This document shows positions 1 to 13,433 of a stretch of DNA of 64,000 nt, piece by piece. The notes below the pieces were generated by a model. That model saw only the letters and a list, made by a program, of their open reading frames with translations. It did not search any database and had not been told where the DNA came from. Both the position numbers and the translations under genes were made by a program. The stretch comes from Icerya purchasi (taxonomy: Eukaryota; Arthropoda; Insecta; Hemiptera; Monophlebidae). The stretch's first letter is position 1; each line of letters starts with the position of its first letter. Where the stretch lies: positions 554,178,826-554,242,825 of the forward strand of contig CM077115.1 of the NCBI GenBank assembly GCA_039619475.1, given 5' to 3'.

Positions 1-3000
1 CAATTAGAAAGAAAAAAAAATATTAATGAAAATTTACTACCAAAAACCCGAGAGAGAAAGAAACAAATCGGCAAAAAAATCTTACAGAACAGGAAAAACG
101 CCGGTATAATAGTTTAAAGATTCCAAATTAAAAAAGGAAAAAATCCAAATGTTTTTAGTCTAGAAGCGTTAAAATGGCCGGAACCGACCGAACGGTTTGT
201 CGGGATCCATCGCGAGGAAACTGAAAATTTCACTTCTTTTTTAAGGATGTCGTTCCGAAATTTCGACACAAAACTCGGTTCTTAGTGTCGATATTTGTTT
301 TACATACATATATCGAACAGATTTGTTCCGTAAAATATTATAATTTTAGCCGGGCGTTAACAGTATTTGCAACATTGCAAAATATGATTAAGGGAGAAAA
401 GCTGAACGAACTCTACCGGAATGGCGAAAAAGAAGGATGGATTTAAATGCGAATGCGAAAAATGGCAATACTTCATTCTTACCTTTCGCTAGAAAAGCTT
501 TGGACTTGTGCGTACAGCTTTCATCGAAATCTGCACACCATAAGTCCGTCGACTATTTCGGCGGCGTCTCGTTTAATATCGCATCAATTTCCAAATCGTT
601 CAGCGCCACTGCGACTTTTCCCGGCATTTCGTGGGCCTTCGTAATTTACACATTTGCACCGTTCGCACCGCTATTTTCGACGACATAGACACCACATCGA
701 CTTCGCACGCTATAACGTCCGATTATTCCGGTCGGGGTACCGTCGAATGCTCCAACGACATTATTGCTAGAGCAATTTTCTCCCCTTAAAGATTTCGGGA
801 AATTTCAACGTCGAATCTCTCTATACACCATATTAAGCTCTTACCGGCAAGTTCGTGCCGAAGTCCATGTGTCGGTGGGGTCCACATTTTATTCAAACAG
901 CCGATTTTGCGTGTAAGTGGATATCCTCCTCTTCGTAATAAATTCGGCTTTTGTCGTGTGCGCTGTCCCCTCCAGTGTCATCCGTTGATTTATTATAATA
1001 TGTGAACTACATTACACCGACAGAACTGTTGCTGGCGCGGTGAAACCCTGACAGCAACACGAATGCTACAGGTACACAGAGCTAAAATCTCGGATTAATC
1101 GTTTACCGATTTAGAGATTCCGGATGTTTCAAAACGGGAGCATATGCGTAATGTGTGTACGCGTACTAAAATACGACTGGTCGGCCTACAGTGAGCTCTG
1201 AATTACACGATGTAAGGAAAGAGGCCAGTGTTTTTCTTATTTCGCGCTTGTTATTTATAACCGGTGTAATGAAATCTGTATTTTTATCTTCCTATTTTTT
1301 TCGTCTTTATGACATTTGTTTCAATGCATTAGAACTGATTTTTCTATACGAGTTATAGAAGACACAAGTGTGTAGCCGTGGATGCAGCAGTGAATCTTCA
1401 CATGGCAAGAGGTCCGAAGGACGGATTTTATTTTTATACATGGGGGGGGGGGGGGGGGGTAATATGAAAATTTTGTGTCGATCAGCTGTAACATTTCTAT
1501 GTAACAACGGTGAAATGGCTCGAACTTTTCTAAAACGCGTAAATTAGCCGGGACGTAATCACTGAGCGCTCAGGAAATGTCCCGATGGCGAGTTCTTACG
1601 CTGGTAATAATAAGAAGTAAAATTAAAGGCTTTTCTTCGATACGTTTTGAAATAAATGCAAAATAAAAATCAAAATAAATTTGAAACTGAAAACTGTCTT
1701 TATCTTTCGTCGACACAAATCCGAAATAATAATAATAATAATAATAAAAGATAGTAAAACAATGAAATTATACAATGTACAACAAATATGCTTCTTTTTA
1801 GTATTTTGTTATTGTACTTATGTGGTTTCATTATTTTATCAATGCATAAGATCGACGTAAACGACTAAAACAATTCTTCTATAAGCGCTATAGAATTATG
1901 CATAAGCATTATATAGAATTATCTGGTCCCGAGGAGGAGCTTGGCAAAGATTCGAAGGATCGACTTTTAAAATTGAATTCGTCCAATAGCGTAAAGTCGC
2001 ATTCAATTAAGGATCAGAAAATTCGGAAGAGCATTACACTTAGCAAGTCGTAATTAAACAGCAATTCTACAACCCTATTTATTTCTTTCGCGGCCTAAAC
2101 TCATTTTCACCGATGCTTTCAACTGGCCACCTTGCACCTCCTTCTATCCTTCTGGATTTTAATTTTCTTCGGCAATATTTTACCGGTCCTCCTTCATCCC
2201 GTTTTACTACATCTTTGTGCAAATTAATTAAACAACCGTACCGTTATTTTCATTACCTTTAATCACCGTTCTTCCAATTATCATTAATTATTTTGAGCCT
2301 TCTGCTCCCTCGTCGATCACCTGGGCCATTTCATTGTTCACTACGGCTTTCTTCTCTTTATTTCATTCACACTGAACCATCGGTTTCCAGCCATTCCGGA
2401 ATCTCGGATCGGTGCTTTTCCTCGCTTCGAAAAAATTCTATACACCAATTTCTTCATCTTTATCTATAGCAAGCATTCGTTTTTCTGTCTGGCCAACCGT
2501 ATCTTTTTTTTTTTTTTTTTTTCTAATGCGCTTTGTACTTTCTTTTACTTATACCGATTTTTTTCCACCATCTCCATTATTCGCCTGCGTATTTTTATAA
2601 ATTCCACCATTTTTTCCCTTTCCAACTTTCCTTCTAACCGTCTTTCGCAGCCGAATAATGATAGAGTTGTCTACTTAACGTTCTTCGCTTTTTTCTTTTT
2701 TTTTGCCATATCAGATGTTCCATACTTCCCCGCCTACTGAAAAAACTATTTCTCTTAAGTCTCTTGTTTTTAGCCTTTTTAATTTCAAGGTCACTATACT
2801 TCAGCCGCTGCTTCTCCTTGGTATTATCAACATTTGAGCGAGTAGAACTGCCATCTCTTCTAGTTTCTTCTCAACAAGTCCCCCTCCCCACCCCAAGGAG
2901 GTCAAAAAAAAAAAAAAAAACGTTAAAAGGCACAATTTAACCGCGTACCACATGACTCGAGAAATCTGATCTACGATGTCAATCATATACTTGCTTCGAA

Positions 3001-6000
3001 TGTTTTTTACGTTGTAATTTCCGAGTCTTCATTTTCTTGCCTTCTTCGACATTCTTTTCGGTGTGGCCACTTCCTGATTAATACAGTAACTCTATAGTCG
3101 GTAACTTAATTTTTTTTTGAGCTCTTTACATTTTTTTTTTGAGTTCTGCAAAATAACGTCAACCTTCTTACGATTTTTTTGTACTCCAACATGGGGCAGG
3201 GGGATTATATAAAATTCAGCGATAGTCTTCAATTTTCCCGTCAAATTCTATACTAAAGCTTCGTTTCCCAAAGGATTTCCCGGGGGGGGGGGGGATTTCG
3301 TTAGCTTCTTTTCGATGATTTGTTGAATGCGCTGAAATTTCAAGTGTTAATTACTTACTTAAGAGCCGAGCGAATTCGAGCATTTCCAATCTCGTTTTTA
3401 ACGAATTCCTCATCGCGATTAGTAAAACCACGTTTATAAATCAATTGCGCATAATGCACAAAGCTCACAGTAACGCGGGCCAGAGAGAGGTGAAAAATGT
3501 CGTCGCTAACACAGCGCGCGGGGTATTTATTATATGTGTGTTTTGTAAGTGGGCTAAGAAACGCTAAGAAACGCTAAGAAACGCTAAGATACACTATTTT
3601 AATTTCGAGTAAAATTCGTTCAGCGGAAAAATATCGCCGTTTCCGAGAATTTTCCGTGAATTTTCCGTGAATTTTCCGAGAAATCTAATTATTCTCTCTC
3701 GCGGCAAAGTAATAAATTTTTATCAGATGGAATACGGCAGCCAATTTAAAATCTCTTTTAGGCCAACGATCATGCATAATAGAGACACTGTGCCACTCGT
3801 CGTCCACATCGACCGACAAGATTCATTTTCTTCATCGGACACGCTGCTGTGTTTTTCTTCGCATCGACTGAACTGGAAAATTTAAATTACCAGAATAGGC
3901 GCTAATATACACTACAACCGAAATATTTCACCACTACTTTCGTATCTTAACATTGCGCCATAACCGGAACACTTTTTACATAGAATTTGTCGAATTCCTT
4001 CGAAAGTTTGAATAAATTTCAACGCCTTTCTGTCGACACCGTTAAACAATTTAGTAGCCGTTGTTTATTACTATTATTAATTATTTTTCAATTTAAAGAT
4101 TGTAAATATTAATTACGTAAGAGAAATGATTCGAAATTAAAATCTCGAATTCTGAGAAATAATTACATTTTTCTTCACTAGTCTCGATCAATCCCCCTGG
4201 GAGGAGTTAACACAAATAACCACTCTACAGTCCGAACGAAGAAACATGGTCGCTTGTTAAAGTATTGAAATATGTTCCGATAATTAATAGAGTTTCCGTG
4301 CCAACGATACTGCATACAAGTTGACGAGGTTATTTTCGAAATCAGCGGTAAGTTTTACTAATACAACACGCACTCCCAGCCTTGCCTAAAATCTACACCA
4401 TAGACTGTGTAATTTTCCCCTGATTAAAGTTGTGTTTTATTCGTTAATACACAATTAACGTGAAATTTATATGGTCAATTCAAATTCACGCACGCATGAG
4501 GAGACTGTCCATGTATTAGGCAAAGAAAAGGGGTTGTGTCCTGCTACGTTTTCCGTTAAATGCTGCCTACCTTATCTCCCGGGTTATTCCGCATCGCACT
4601 GTTTTGCTTTTAGAATTCTCCATCAACAAAAATCATAGCGACGCATTCTGTGCATACAGAGCAGCACTATTTAAACGATACAATATCGCGCATCTTATTT
4701 CCGGTAATACTATTGCACTGCAGAAGGCAAACAACATATGAAAAAACTAAGGCTGTCATTGAAAAATCCGTGGAACTGCAACGATGAGATTTTAATTAAA
4801 GTAAAAATAAAGTCTTCAACGCGTTTGTTGGTTTCCTCCGTTATTTTAATCGAATTGAAAAAAAAAAGAAAAAAACACAGGTAAAAAACAATTCATAACA
4901 GTAATATAAAATAAAATATTAGAACTACAACAAGCGACCGTAAAATAAAACGAACGTTTTCAGACAGAGCCCCCCCCCCCCATTTTCAGCTTAACGCAAA
5001 TGAAATAACAGTGACTGAGAAAATATCGAAGAACATGTGTGCATGCTGAAACAGAGAAATAATAAAGGAAGGAGGAACGGTAACTGTAGATAAAGGAAGG
5101 AGGAACAGGGCCGCCGGTTGTTTACAAAACGACACAAAGGCGGAATTCATCAAAGAAAGGAAGCTTTTTACTCGTGTAACCGTCGTCTCCAGTTCAATTT
5201 AGTTCGCCTTCGCGTGATTTTATAAGCAACTTGCGTTTTTCCTTTATTTACTTTTGAGCAAGATCATTTGTATTGTTTTAGCATTTGAGCCGCGGCATGT
5301 TCTGTTATTTTACATCTCTTAAGCTGAAAATGGCGGCCGACTATGCCTAAACATGTGTTCCTTTACTTTATTCCATGAAATCTTACGTTTAACTAGGTAC
5401 GTTCGTCATTTTATCGCTTTATTTTTGCATTAAATTATACATATATTCCTCAGAAGCGATCCTCTTTTTATTGTTACACTTAATGGGTTGATGGCCCCGT
5501 AAAAATTAAAAGCAGCAACGTAATTGCAGTTTCGATTACCAACTGCATCAACAGGAACAACGTTTCAATGAGATGTATCTTATTACTTTTAATTGAGGGT
5601 TTTTTTTCTTTTTCTTTTTTTTTTTATGACTAGAATATACATATGTATTATACCCTGCTCAGCCTTATCGCTAAAAGATCCAAAATTGTGCCAACAAATT
5701 AACGCAACAATTACACCAAAGTCGGTAATACCAAACGACATTTCCGATCCAACAGCAATCGAATTATAGACCAGTTACAATTACATCAGTCATTATACAG
5801 TGTTGCATGTACTCTCTACACACGAACATCTTCTCACATTACAATACCGCTAAACTCCAAAAATGACTAAAACTACGAACAGGAAGACTCTAAAACTATA
5901 CACCGAACAAAGATAAAAAATTCTAAAAAAAAAAAAAAATCAAAAAAACTACCGAGCAAGATCAGCCCTGGTAAATTTAGTTAACGCCCGAGCGAAAATC

Positions 6001-7414
6001 CAACCCCGGTTAAAAGTCCAAACCATTAATGACCGACAGAAGTGAACAATTGAAACTGACTAAATCGATTTCGTTTACTTCGTGAATCAATTCAAATGCA
6101 AAAAATGCATATAGCAATTTTAAAATTTAAAAGACCGCTATCGGATAATTTAAAAAAAGTAAAAAGCGCATTCACCTGTACCATTATTAGATATATAGCT
6201 ATCTTACTGATTTCCTAAAATACCCATTTTTGTTTCGGTAACCTGCTTCGTTAATTTTGGTCTAGCGAATAAAAATTTGTACAACCAACAAATTCATTAC
6301 ATCCCCTTGTATAAATATATATTGTGATGAATCCTTGTATTGGTAATGGAAGAAATATTCCAAAAAAAAAATGATTTAAAAAAAAAAAATTCGCGAGAAT
6401 GAAAGGAAAAAAGTATGTTTAACGGGCGCCAGTGATAATGTACGGCTTACCACTACCGAATTAGCTCTGTCTAGCAAAGCATTAGACTTTTAATAAATCG
6501 CGGAAGAAGAAAAAGAAAAAAAAAAAGAACCAAAAACGGAACCCGCCTCACGACGGCGGTACACTCTCTTCGGAACCGAGATAGCACGAGGGCCCACCAC
6601 GTGTCCAAATGACGAAAACTTGAAAAGAAAAAAAAATTGTATATTAACGAAAACGCGGAAGAAACAAAAAAAAATATTCGTATGTAACGACTAGACAAAA
6701 AAATTAATAAAAAGAAATGACTAAATTTGCCAAACGGCGTAACATGTGTCGATGTGCACAATCAAAAAATGCGGCCACCAGAAAATCGGTCAGTCGGAAT
6801 CGACTGTTCGGTGGTCCGTCAAAAGCGCGACCCGTAATTACACACTCACAGGCGACTAGTTAATTGCCGAGCAATTAAACAACGACTGGCTATCGATTAG
6901 CCAAGAAAGCGACTAGATAGATCTCGGTACCTGACGGGGCTTTTGCCGATCGACATATACGCATCGTCGAAATTACCCGGTACCTTTTAAATTAAAATAT
7001 GTATATTACGCCACCGACTGTTCTAGAACATTCTACTATTTCTATATATTTTAAACGGCAGCTATCCCTGTCTTTCCGGGATTTTTATAAATTCGGTCGC
7101 GACTCTCGCAGTTCTACGCTCTATACTTGTACATGTACTTGTACTTATATGCTTATCAACGGTAAACGCTATTTCTCCGCGATTTTCGACCACGCTCGCT
7201 ACCCCGCGAGCACAGCCGATAGCCGCTGCGTTCGGGATTACCACACAGCTCGGCCGAAACCGCGTCGCCGATTGCAATTCACCGTTGTCTTCCGCTGCCC
7301 GAGAAAAACCCGACATATAAATGAAATTAAATCGAAATAATAATTTCTACCTCGGACAGCGTTATCTAAGGCGTATAAAGCGTAATAAACTCGCTTCAGC
7401 TGCCGAATCCGTCT

Positions 7415-7416
<2 letters not shown>
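1..7416. other. AT-rich sequence without recognisable gene
   Basis: No convincing coding sequence is seen on either strand. The stretch holds a G18 run at 1442-1459, an (AAT)n at 1725-1746, several short tandem repeats (described separately), a 17-bp direct repeat ATAAAGGAAGGAGGAAC near 5.06 and 5.09 kb, and many A/T homopolymers. The short open frames around 0.44-0.69 kb and 7.0-7.3 kb are somewhat GC-richer but match no family I know. If the RSK gene continues to lower coordinates this is intronic. Confidence 0.55.
3551..3590. repeat. 10-bp tandem repeat, about 4 copies
   Basis: The unit GCTAAGAAAC is repeated almost perfectly four times, the last copy being GCTAAGATAC. About 60 bases further, near 3645-3685, a second short array repeats GAATTTTCCGTG about three times. 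Confidence 0.85.

Positions 7417-7476
<60 letters not shown>
7417..7476. repeat. (AT)30 microsatellite
   Basis: About 60 bases of pure AT dinucleotides are followed by an imperfect ATC/ATT trinucleotide run to about 7502. The open frames through this stretch on both strands are artefacts of the repeat. Confidence 0.95.
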
Positions 7477-7479
<3 letters not shown>

Positions 7480-7759
7480 CATCATCATCATAATCATCAT
7501 TATGATGGTCTCTTCTTTCGAATCAAGAGCAATGCATATATCTGTAATCTTCGATTTTTGGCGTACATTGTGATCACCATCAGGACATGTTAAGTTGGCC
7601 GGTATATTAATCGTTATCAGTTCCGATTTTTGTCTTCTTTTCATTGATTTTGACTGTATTTTACCTTGGACCGCCAACATGAATAATCCATTTTCTCATA
7701 TTTCATGCCCTATATATATACATATATATTTTTCTTTTTCTAATAATTATTCATTTTAC

Positions 7760-8116
7760 CTGTCTGTTCAGCCTACTCTTCCTGCATATTCATGGTTTCT
7801 TTTGCATCCCTCCCTTCTTCGATATTCTGATGTTGTTTCCATTGTTCGTATGCGCTTTGGCCATTCTTTGCTGCCATGATCTAAATTTCGTTATTCCTTG
7901 ATTTCTTCTCCACACTGCCCTCTCCATCATCCGGATGATGCAGTTATTTGCAACGCTGATCATGCGTTTTTCCAGTGTTCATCTCTCTCCGTGGAGCGTT
8001 CTGCCTTGTATTCTTATTTGCTGAAGCTTGGACTTCCTACTCCTTATTGTGCTTCCTATATCCTGTACTTTCCTTCCCCACTAATTATTCCTGCTATTTG
8101 TTTTTCTTTTTAGATA
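7760..8116 (+). pseudogene. Non-LTR retrotransposon polyprotein C-terminal relic
   Basis: One frame, interrupted only by a TGA near 7878-7880, reads QPTLPAYSWF, then RMRFGHSLLP, then a Cys/His-rich block SPHCPLHHPDDAV followed by DHAFFQC, and ends with SALYSYLLKLGLPTP. This order (W-x-F, then RLRFGH, then a C-H-H-C cluster, then a leucine-rich tail) is the known C-terminal end of many insect Jockey/R1-like non-LTR retrotransposon ORF2 proteins, after the reverse transcriptase and RNase H. Neither of those domains is visible upstream, where the sequence runs into the (AT)n tract, so the copy is heavily 5'-truncated or eroded. It ends with a stop at about 8112 and shows no clear poly(A) tail. 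It belongs to a different lineage from the elements near 18, 29 and 55 kb, whose tail motif differs. Confidence 0.75.
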
Positions 8117-8330
8117 AAATTTCTGATCGGATCAAAATATAACCGACTTCTTTCCTTTCCTTTTGTTTCTGGGTAAAGGTCCTTGGTTGACAAAACCCTC
8201 CCACCAAAAATATATACATATATTTTTTTCTTAATATTTTCAATTACGAGTATTTATTTCTCTCCTATTCTTGCGAGTATTGTCTCATTTCGTACATAAT
8301 TGGTCCACGATATCATTAATATACATGTAT

Positions 8331-8339
<9 letters not shown>

Positions 8340-8365
<26 letters not shown>

Positions 8366-8760
8366 AAAACTCGGCCACTTTGGCCTCGCAAGGGGCTGTG
8401 CCCCTTGACCCCTCCTGCTTTTATTCCTGTCTCTTTCTCTTCTATACTTTGTATAAAATGATCAAAATTTACAACGTAATTCTTACTGGCATCAACACAC
8501 ACAAAAAATAACATAACCACAAAAATCCTATTCTAACATCTAACTTTCATTGTATAAAATTAAGACATTTTTTCGTTACATTTTTCGTTACATATTTCAT
8601 TACATAAAATTGTGACATTTTTTAAATAACAATAACAAAAATCCTATAAAATATAACAAACGTTACATAAAATTGGGACATTTAGCGTTACATAAAATTG
8701 AGACATTTTTCTGGGACATTTTTTCGAATGGGGGGTAGCCTAAGAATTACGTTGTAATTA
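8340..8760 (-). repeat. (TA)n-anchored hairpin-ended repeat, copy A
   Basis: Read on the minus strand, this copy starts ACAACGTAATTCTTAGGCTA, runs through several ATGTCCCAATTTTATGTAACG-like subrepeats and the segment GCCAGTAAGAATTACGTTGT, and ends with a GC-rich block whose hairpin CAAGGGGC-ACA-GCCCCTTG lies at 8389-8407. A second short inverted repeat GGCCA-AAG-TGGCC follows, then (TA)n at 8340-8365. No coding potential is seen. It is one arm of a head-to-head pair with copy B. Confidence 0.85.
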
Positions 8761-8765
8761 ATACA

Positions 8766-9017
8766 ACGTAATTGCAACGTAATTCTTAGGCTACCCCCCA
8801 TTAGAAAAAATTTCCCAATTTTATGTAACGTTTGTTATATTTTATAGAATTTTTGTGATTATGTTATTCATATGAACCGATTTAGGAATACGTTGTGAAT
8901 TTTGATAATTTTATATAAAGTATAGGATAGAAAGAGACAGAAACAGAGGGGTCAAGGGGCATAGCCCCTTTCAAGGCCAAAATGGCCGATTTTTTTTATA
9001 TATATATATATACATAC
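8766..9017 (+). repeat. (TA)n-anchored hairpin-ended repeat, copy B
   Basis: This copy has the same start (AACGTAATTCTTAGGCTACC) and the same end (AAGGGGC-ATA-GCCCCTT hairpin, GGCCAAAATGGCC, then (TA)n) as copy A but on the plus strand. It is shorter: the middle carries CATATGAACCGATTTAGGA instead of the GCCAGTAAG segment, a variant it shares with the copy at 13.4 kb. The two copies start within about 30 bases of each other and form an imperfect palindrome. Confidence 0.85.
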
Positions 9018-12000
9018 CATATATAAATATTTAAAAAAATAGTGATAAAGACGTTGCTATAAAAGGGAAACGCATCTTGGAGGATGGTGATAAGTTACTT
9101 TTTTATTGAAATTTTTTAAAATTACACATTATTTTTTAAAAAGAGAGTACATTTACATTACAGTAAAAACCGGTCCAGTAATGACGATTTACCGAAAGCG
9201 GTGGTTACGATGCAATTTTCAAATGCCAATCAAACTTTTCAGAAGGAAGACTGCTAAAGTAGCCAATTTGTAAAATTAGAAGGCTCGCTACGTAATAAAC
9301 TGATTTATTTCTTCGTACTCCAAAACCAAAGGCAGTGAACTAGGTATTCACAAATGCTATGGTCCAACAACTAGGCGACATCCACTGTGCTCGGGTTTCA
9401 TTTATACTCTCGAGAATGATTAATTGTTATCTCGGCGCTTGATACGATGCATGCCACGGTCCATTATAGAAAAAGGTCCTTGACGAGGGGTACCGTTTTG
9501 ACGATAAATCAGAGCTCAAAGCGGTTAATTAGAATTAGCGAATGAAAACATCTTAAGCAATAGTTGAAAAATATGGTAGAGAATAAAATGTGTAGGCTGA
9601 CAGTGAGAGATGAAAATGCGATAACGCGGGAAAGATAACGAGGCAAGTCGATTAACTGCAGTACCTGGTCTATAATGGCGAAATTATATTTAATACAGAG
9701 AATATTAAGAATGGTACTTTAAACAAATATATTTTTCCGCTTTATCTACTGGAGGCGTGAAAGAAACCTTTGACAATATGTTATAATTTCTTTAGCCTAA
9801 GGTTTTATTAATTGGTTGCTACTATTTCTAGACAACGTATTATCAAGCTAGTAGAATAGTACATTGACGATTTTCGTTTAATTTTATGAAAAATAATTAT
9901 ATTACGGTATTAGAGAATGAACTGGCATAATGAAAAAATTAATCCTATGAATTTATTGAGAATAATATGGTTTAGAATGAAAGACAGTCCAGACCAACTA
10001 GCCTATATATGTATATATATATATATATATAAAATTTTACGAAAGAATAAAAAATCAGAGCTATGTCCAAAACAACAGCTCTTTGCTCAGTGATAGGCAG
10101 AAGTGAAATATTTTAAGTTTATTATTATTATTAATTAATTAATTATTATTGTTGTTATAACCATTAGCGCGATAGTAGAAGTAATGTTGGTTTTATTATT
10201 TTCGTATTAAGAAAAATTACATATAATTTTATTCTATTAAATCTTTTACAATTTTATTAAATTGTTTGTTTTTATTATTTTACTTGTTTCGGCCGCAGAT
10301 TAATCGTTATATGCAGGTTGTTATCTCCCAAAATTATGTATTTGACACAATATGAAGATTTGTGTAATAAAATAATTGTTCTAATTTAGCAATAGATTCC
10401 TTTACGCATCTTTTCCATTCCGATAAAAAATAAGTTGAAAAATCCGAGTAACGAAGGAAAGAAGTAACGATATTCGGGTTACTTTGTAGAATGTGAAGGA
10501 GATTACAGCGGGAGAGATTACATGTTTTAAGGCAAGTGAAACACACTCCGCCAGTGTCATAATAAAATAAAGTACTGAAAGATTAGTTCAACGAGGAAAG
10601 AAGATTAGAGATATAACCGCAAGTTAAGTTATGATCGCCGTAGCCGTCGACGGATTAATAATTGCAGGCACACTAGCATTCTCGATAATGTGAGGATAGA
10701 AAAAAAAGGATCGATTTAGCCGTTTGATTTACCGTATTTCCCATGGAACATTTTTCAAGGTTTTTTTATGCGCTAAAAGGGAGTTTCAATGTTCGTCTCG
10801 CTCGGCTACAATGTTAGAATGATCATTATCTGCGGAACCGTTCTGCGGCCGAGAATGCAAAAGACCGATACAACAAACGAGGGTGTTATCGATTATCTGT
10901 AAACATATTCTATTATCGGACGACACATTGAAGAGCCTCTTTCTGAGGAATCGTAAAAGGATTCAAATATTGCAATTGATTCTTCTTGTAAATAGCGCTA
11001 ATCTAAGAGTTGTTTTGAAAATGTTACAACATATAAACAGCAAGATGCTCAGAATTAAGGATGGATGCGCCCATACAGAATATAATTTTAAAGCGGAGAT
11101 GATCCCTTCGAAGGAAAAATACGTACGTAAATGGATTTTGAAGAATGATTTTTAATCGGGAAAAAATTTAATTAAAAGTGTATCGAATAATCAAACAGAC
11201 AACTTTCCGAGAGGAAAAAAATTGCATTAATTTACCGGTAAATATTTTAACTTTCTAATAAACTCACGAATAGTTTTGTTTTTCAATTCACATTTTTTCA
11301 CCGGGGCGCCTTTATTTCTGATTTTAATTTATAACACGGACATCCCCTAAAAACCATGTAAAAATGATGACACCCGACGATACGGTTAAAAATTTTCAAA
11401 CTTTCCAAACCATCATTCCTCCATCACTAAATTATTTGAAAATTAATTAATGCGCAAACACGTATGTTTGATAATTTCAAAGTAAAAAAAAAGCAAAAAA
11501 AGCAAAAAAACAATCTACTCTTTAAATAGTAATAATCGTTTTAGTCACTGGCGGTATATCGTGTAGAGTGATCCGACTACTGACATCACAATATTGCCGT
11601 AACGTAAATTACGTAAATAAAAATTAAATTTCAAGTAACTATTTGCAAAGTAATCCCGGTTTCCAGTAATAAACGTCAAACATCTGCGTCGTAGTCATTT
11701 TCACATACATGTAAAAAAAAATTATTTCAGTGAAATAGTAGAAAACAAATTAATTTCTAGCGTAACCGCGTCATTTGTGACATAGACTGTAACTAATCTA
11801 AAAACTCAACACAAAAAATACGCGATACAGAAGATACGAATCTCATCGGCAGAAAATTAGCTTTTGAATTTAGTCGAAAATCCGCGGACCATTGGACGCT
11901 ATCAAACACGACAGAAAAACAGATGTTAAGGGGGTGACAAAAACTAGATAAAGATTCATGTTTGCAAAGCTGACCTTTTTTTTTTTTTTTTTTTTCTTTT

Positions 12001-12234
12001 TTTGAGCATGTCATGTGACCTCACTAGAACAAATTTTGAGGTGTATTTAAACGGTATGCAGATGTAGCTTTGATTAACAACAAAAATTATCTCGATCGGG
12101 CCTACTAGATGGTTTGAAGATTAACGAGTTACCTTACTATCGAAGACCGTTTATGGCGTTTTGAGATTTACTAAACGAAAATTTATCATAAAATCTAGTA
12201 ATATGTAACTATAAAATGGTGATTTAACAGATTC

Positions 12235-12266
<32 letters not shown>

Positions 12267-13433
12267 ACTGCCCTCAAAGACTAATAGAATAGCAATGTAA
12301 TTTTTTTTCTTTTCCGATAATTACTTGTAGTAGTGAGAGTAAACAATAAAAACACATTTTTTTTTTTTTTTAATTTCCGCTTTAAGAGATCATCCGAGCA
12401 TAAATATATATAAGGCACAAAAAATTATTATTTCTCGACGACCTCCTTCCGACGACCATGATTAATATTAACCCTCTAGAATAATTGTCGGGTATACTAA
12501 AAACCATTACTAGATATTTGTCACTTTACATATTTAATTATTAAGCCATTCTATTTATTTACTCTTTTATTTATATAATAGCATACTTGCGCTTCCACCG
12601 TCTTCCCACACATATACATATATAATACATTTATCGAAGATTATTTTTGAATATGCAAGTTTTCTGACATTTTTTTATTGTTTTATTTATTGTTTTATTT
12701 ATTATTTTATATATATATATATATATATATATTTTTTAATTTTTTTGTTTTATTTATAATTTTATTTATTGTTTTACTATTCGTTGGAATAAATTGTTAA
12801 CGGATGAATATACTCGAACGTTTGGTTGTTGAAATACCGGAAGCCCATATAGGAAAGCAAGTAAAACCAGCCTACTATCATTTTCAACAACATTAAATTT
12901 AATTACGCCATTAAACCAACTACTGTGAACCCGAATGTGAAACCAACTCGGTCATGAATTTAATACGTCTATAAACTTCCAAGAAGTTTCTCTCCTTCCC
13001 AATTTGAATTTTGATGTAAAGTTTAAATGAAAGATCAAAGTTAAAATTTTACCGTGATGTTTTATTAACTTTTGAATTCAGATTAGAGTTTACGAAAGTT
13101 TCTAAAGCCTTTTAATGTAGCTATTTCAATTGATTATGTAAACTCGTTATGGTTTATATATTATGTGTATACATACAGCCATATATACATATATATATAT
13201 AAAATATCAATGGTATTCTTGTTTCAGAAGTAATATGAAAAAACGTTACGAAAAACTGTTATGAAGTATGTGACTAAAGTTGTAAGAAAAATTGCTACGC
13301 AAAAGCCGTTTTTTTAAAAAAAAAAAAAAAAAAAATTACCCTTTTATAAATGTTATGGAGGAACTACCATCTGTGGATCGTGGCATGTCACATGGAGAAG
13401 TCTGAATGACCGAGTTTATATATATAATACATA
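9018..13433. other. AT-rich sequence without recognisable gene
   Basis: No gene is seen. The short frames near 10.3-10.5, 10.9-11.2 and 11.8-12.0 kb resemble nothing I know. The stretch contains an A29 run at 12235-12263, a T run near 11.98 kb, a TTTATTGTTTTATTTATTG-type low-complexity block around a (TA)n tract at 12.67-12.78 kb, and a short (TA)n at about 10.01-10.03 kb. It is probably RSK intron. Confidence 0.5.

Noticed and set aside
437..688. Short open frame in a GC-richer patch
   Set aside because: Overlapping frames are equally open, no splice context or known motif is visible, and the composition explains the openness.
7414..7680. Open frames of repeated Tyr-Ile
   Set aside because: They are translations of the (AT)n microsatellite on both strands.
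10883..11155. 90-codon frame on the plus strand
   Set aside because: No recognisable domain, no splice sites of note and AT-rich codon content typical of chance frames.
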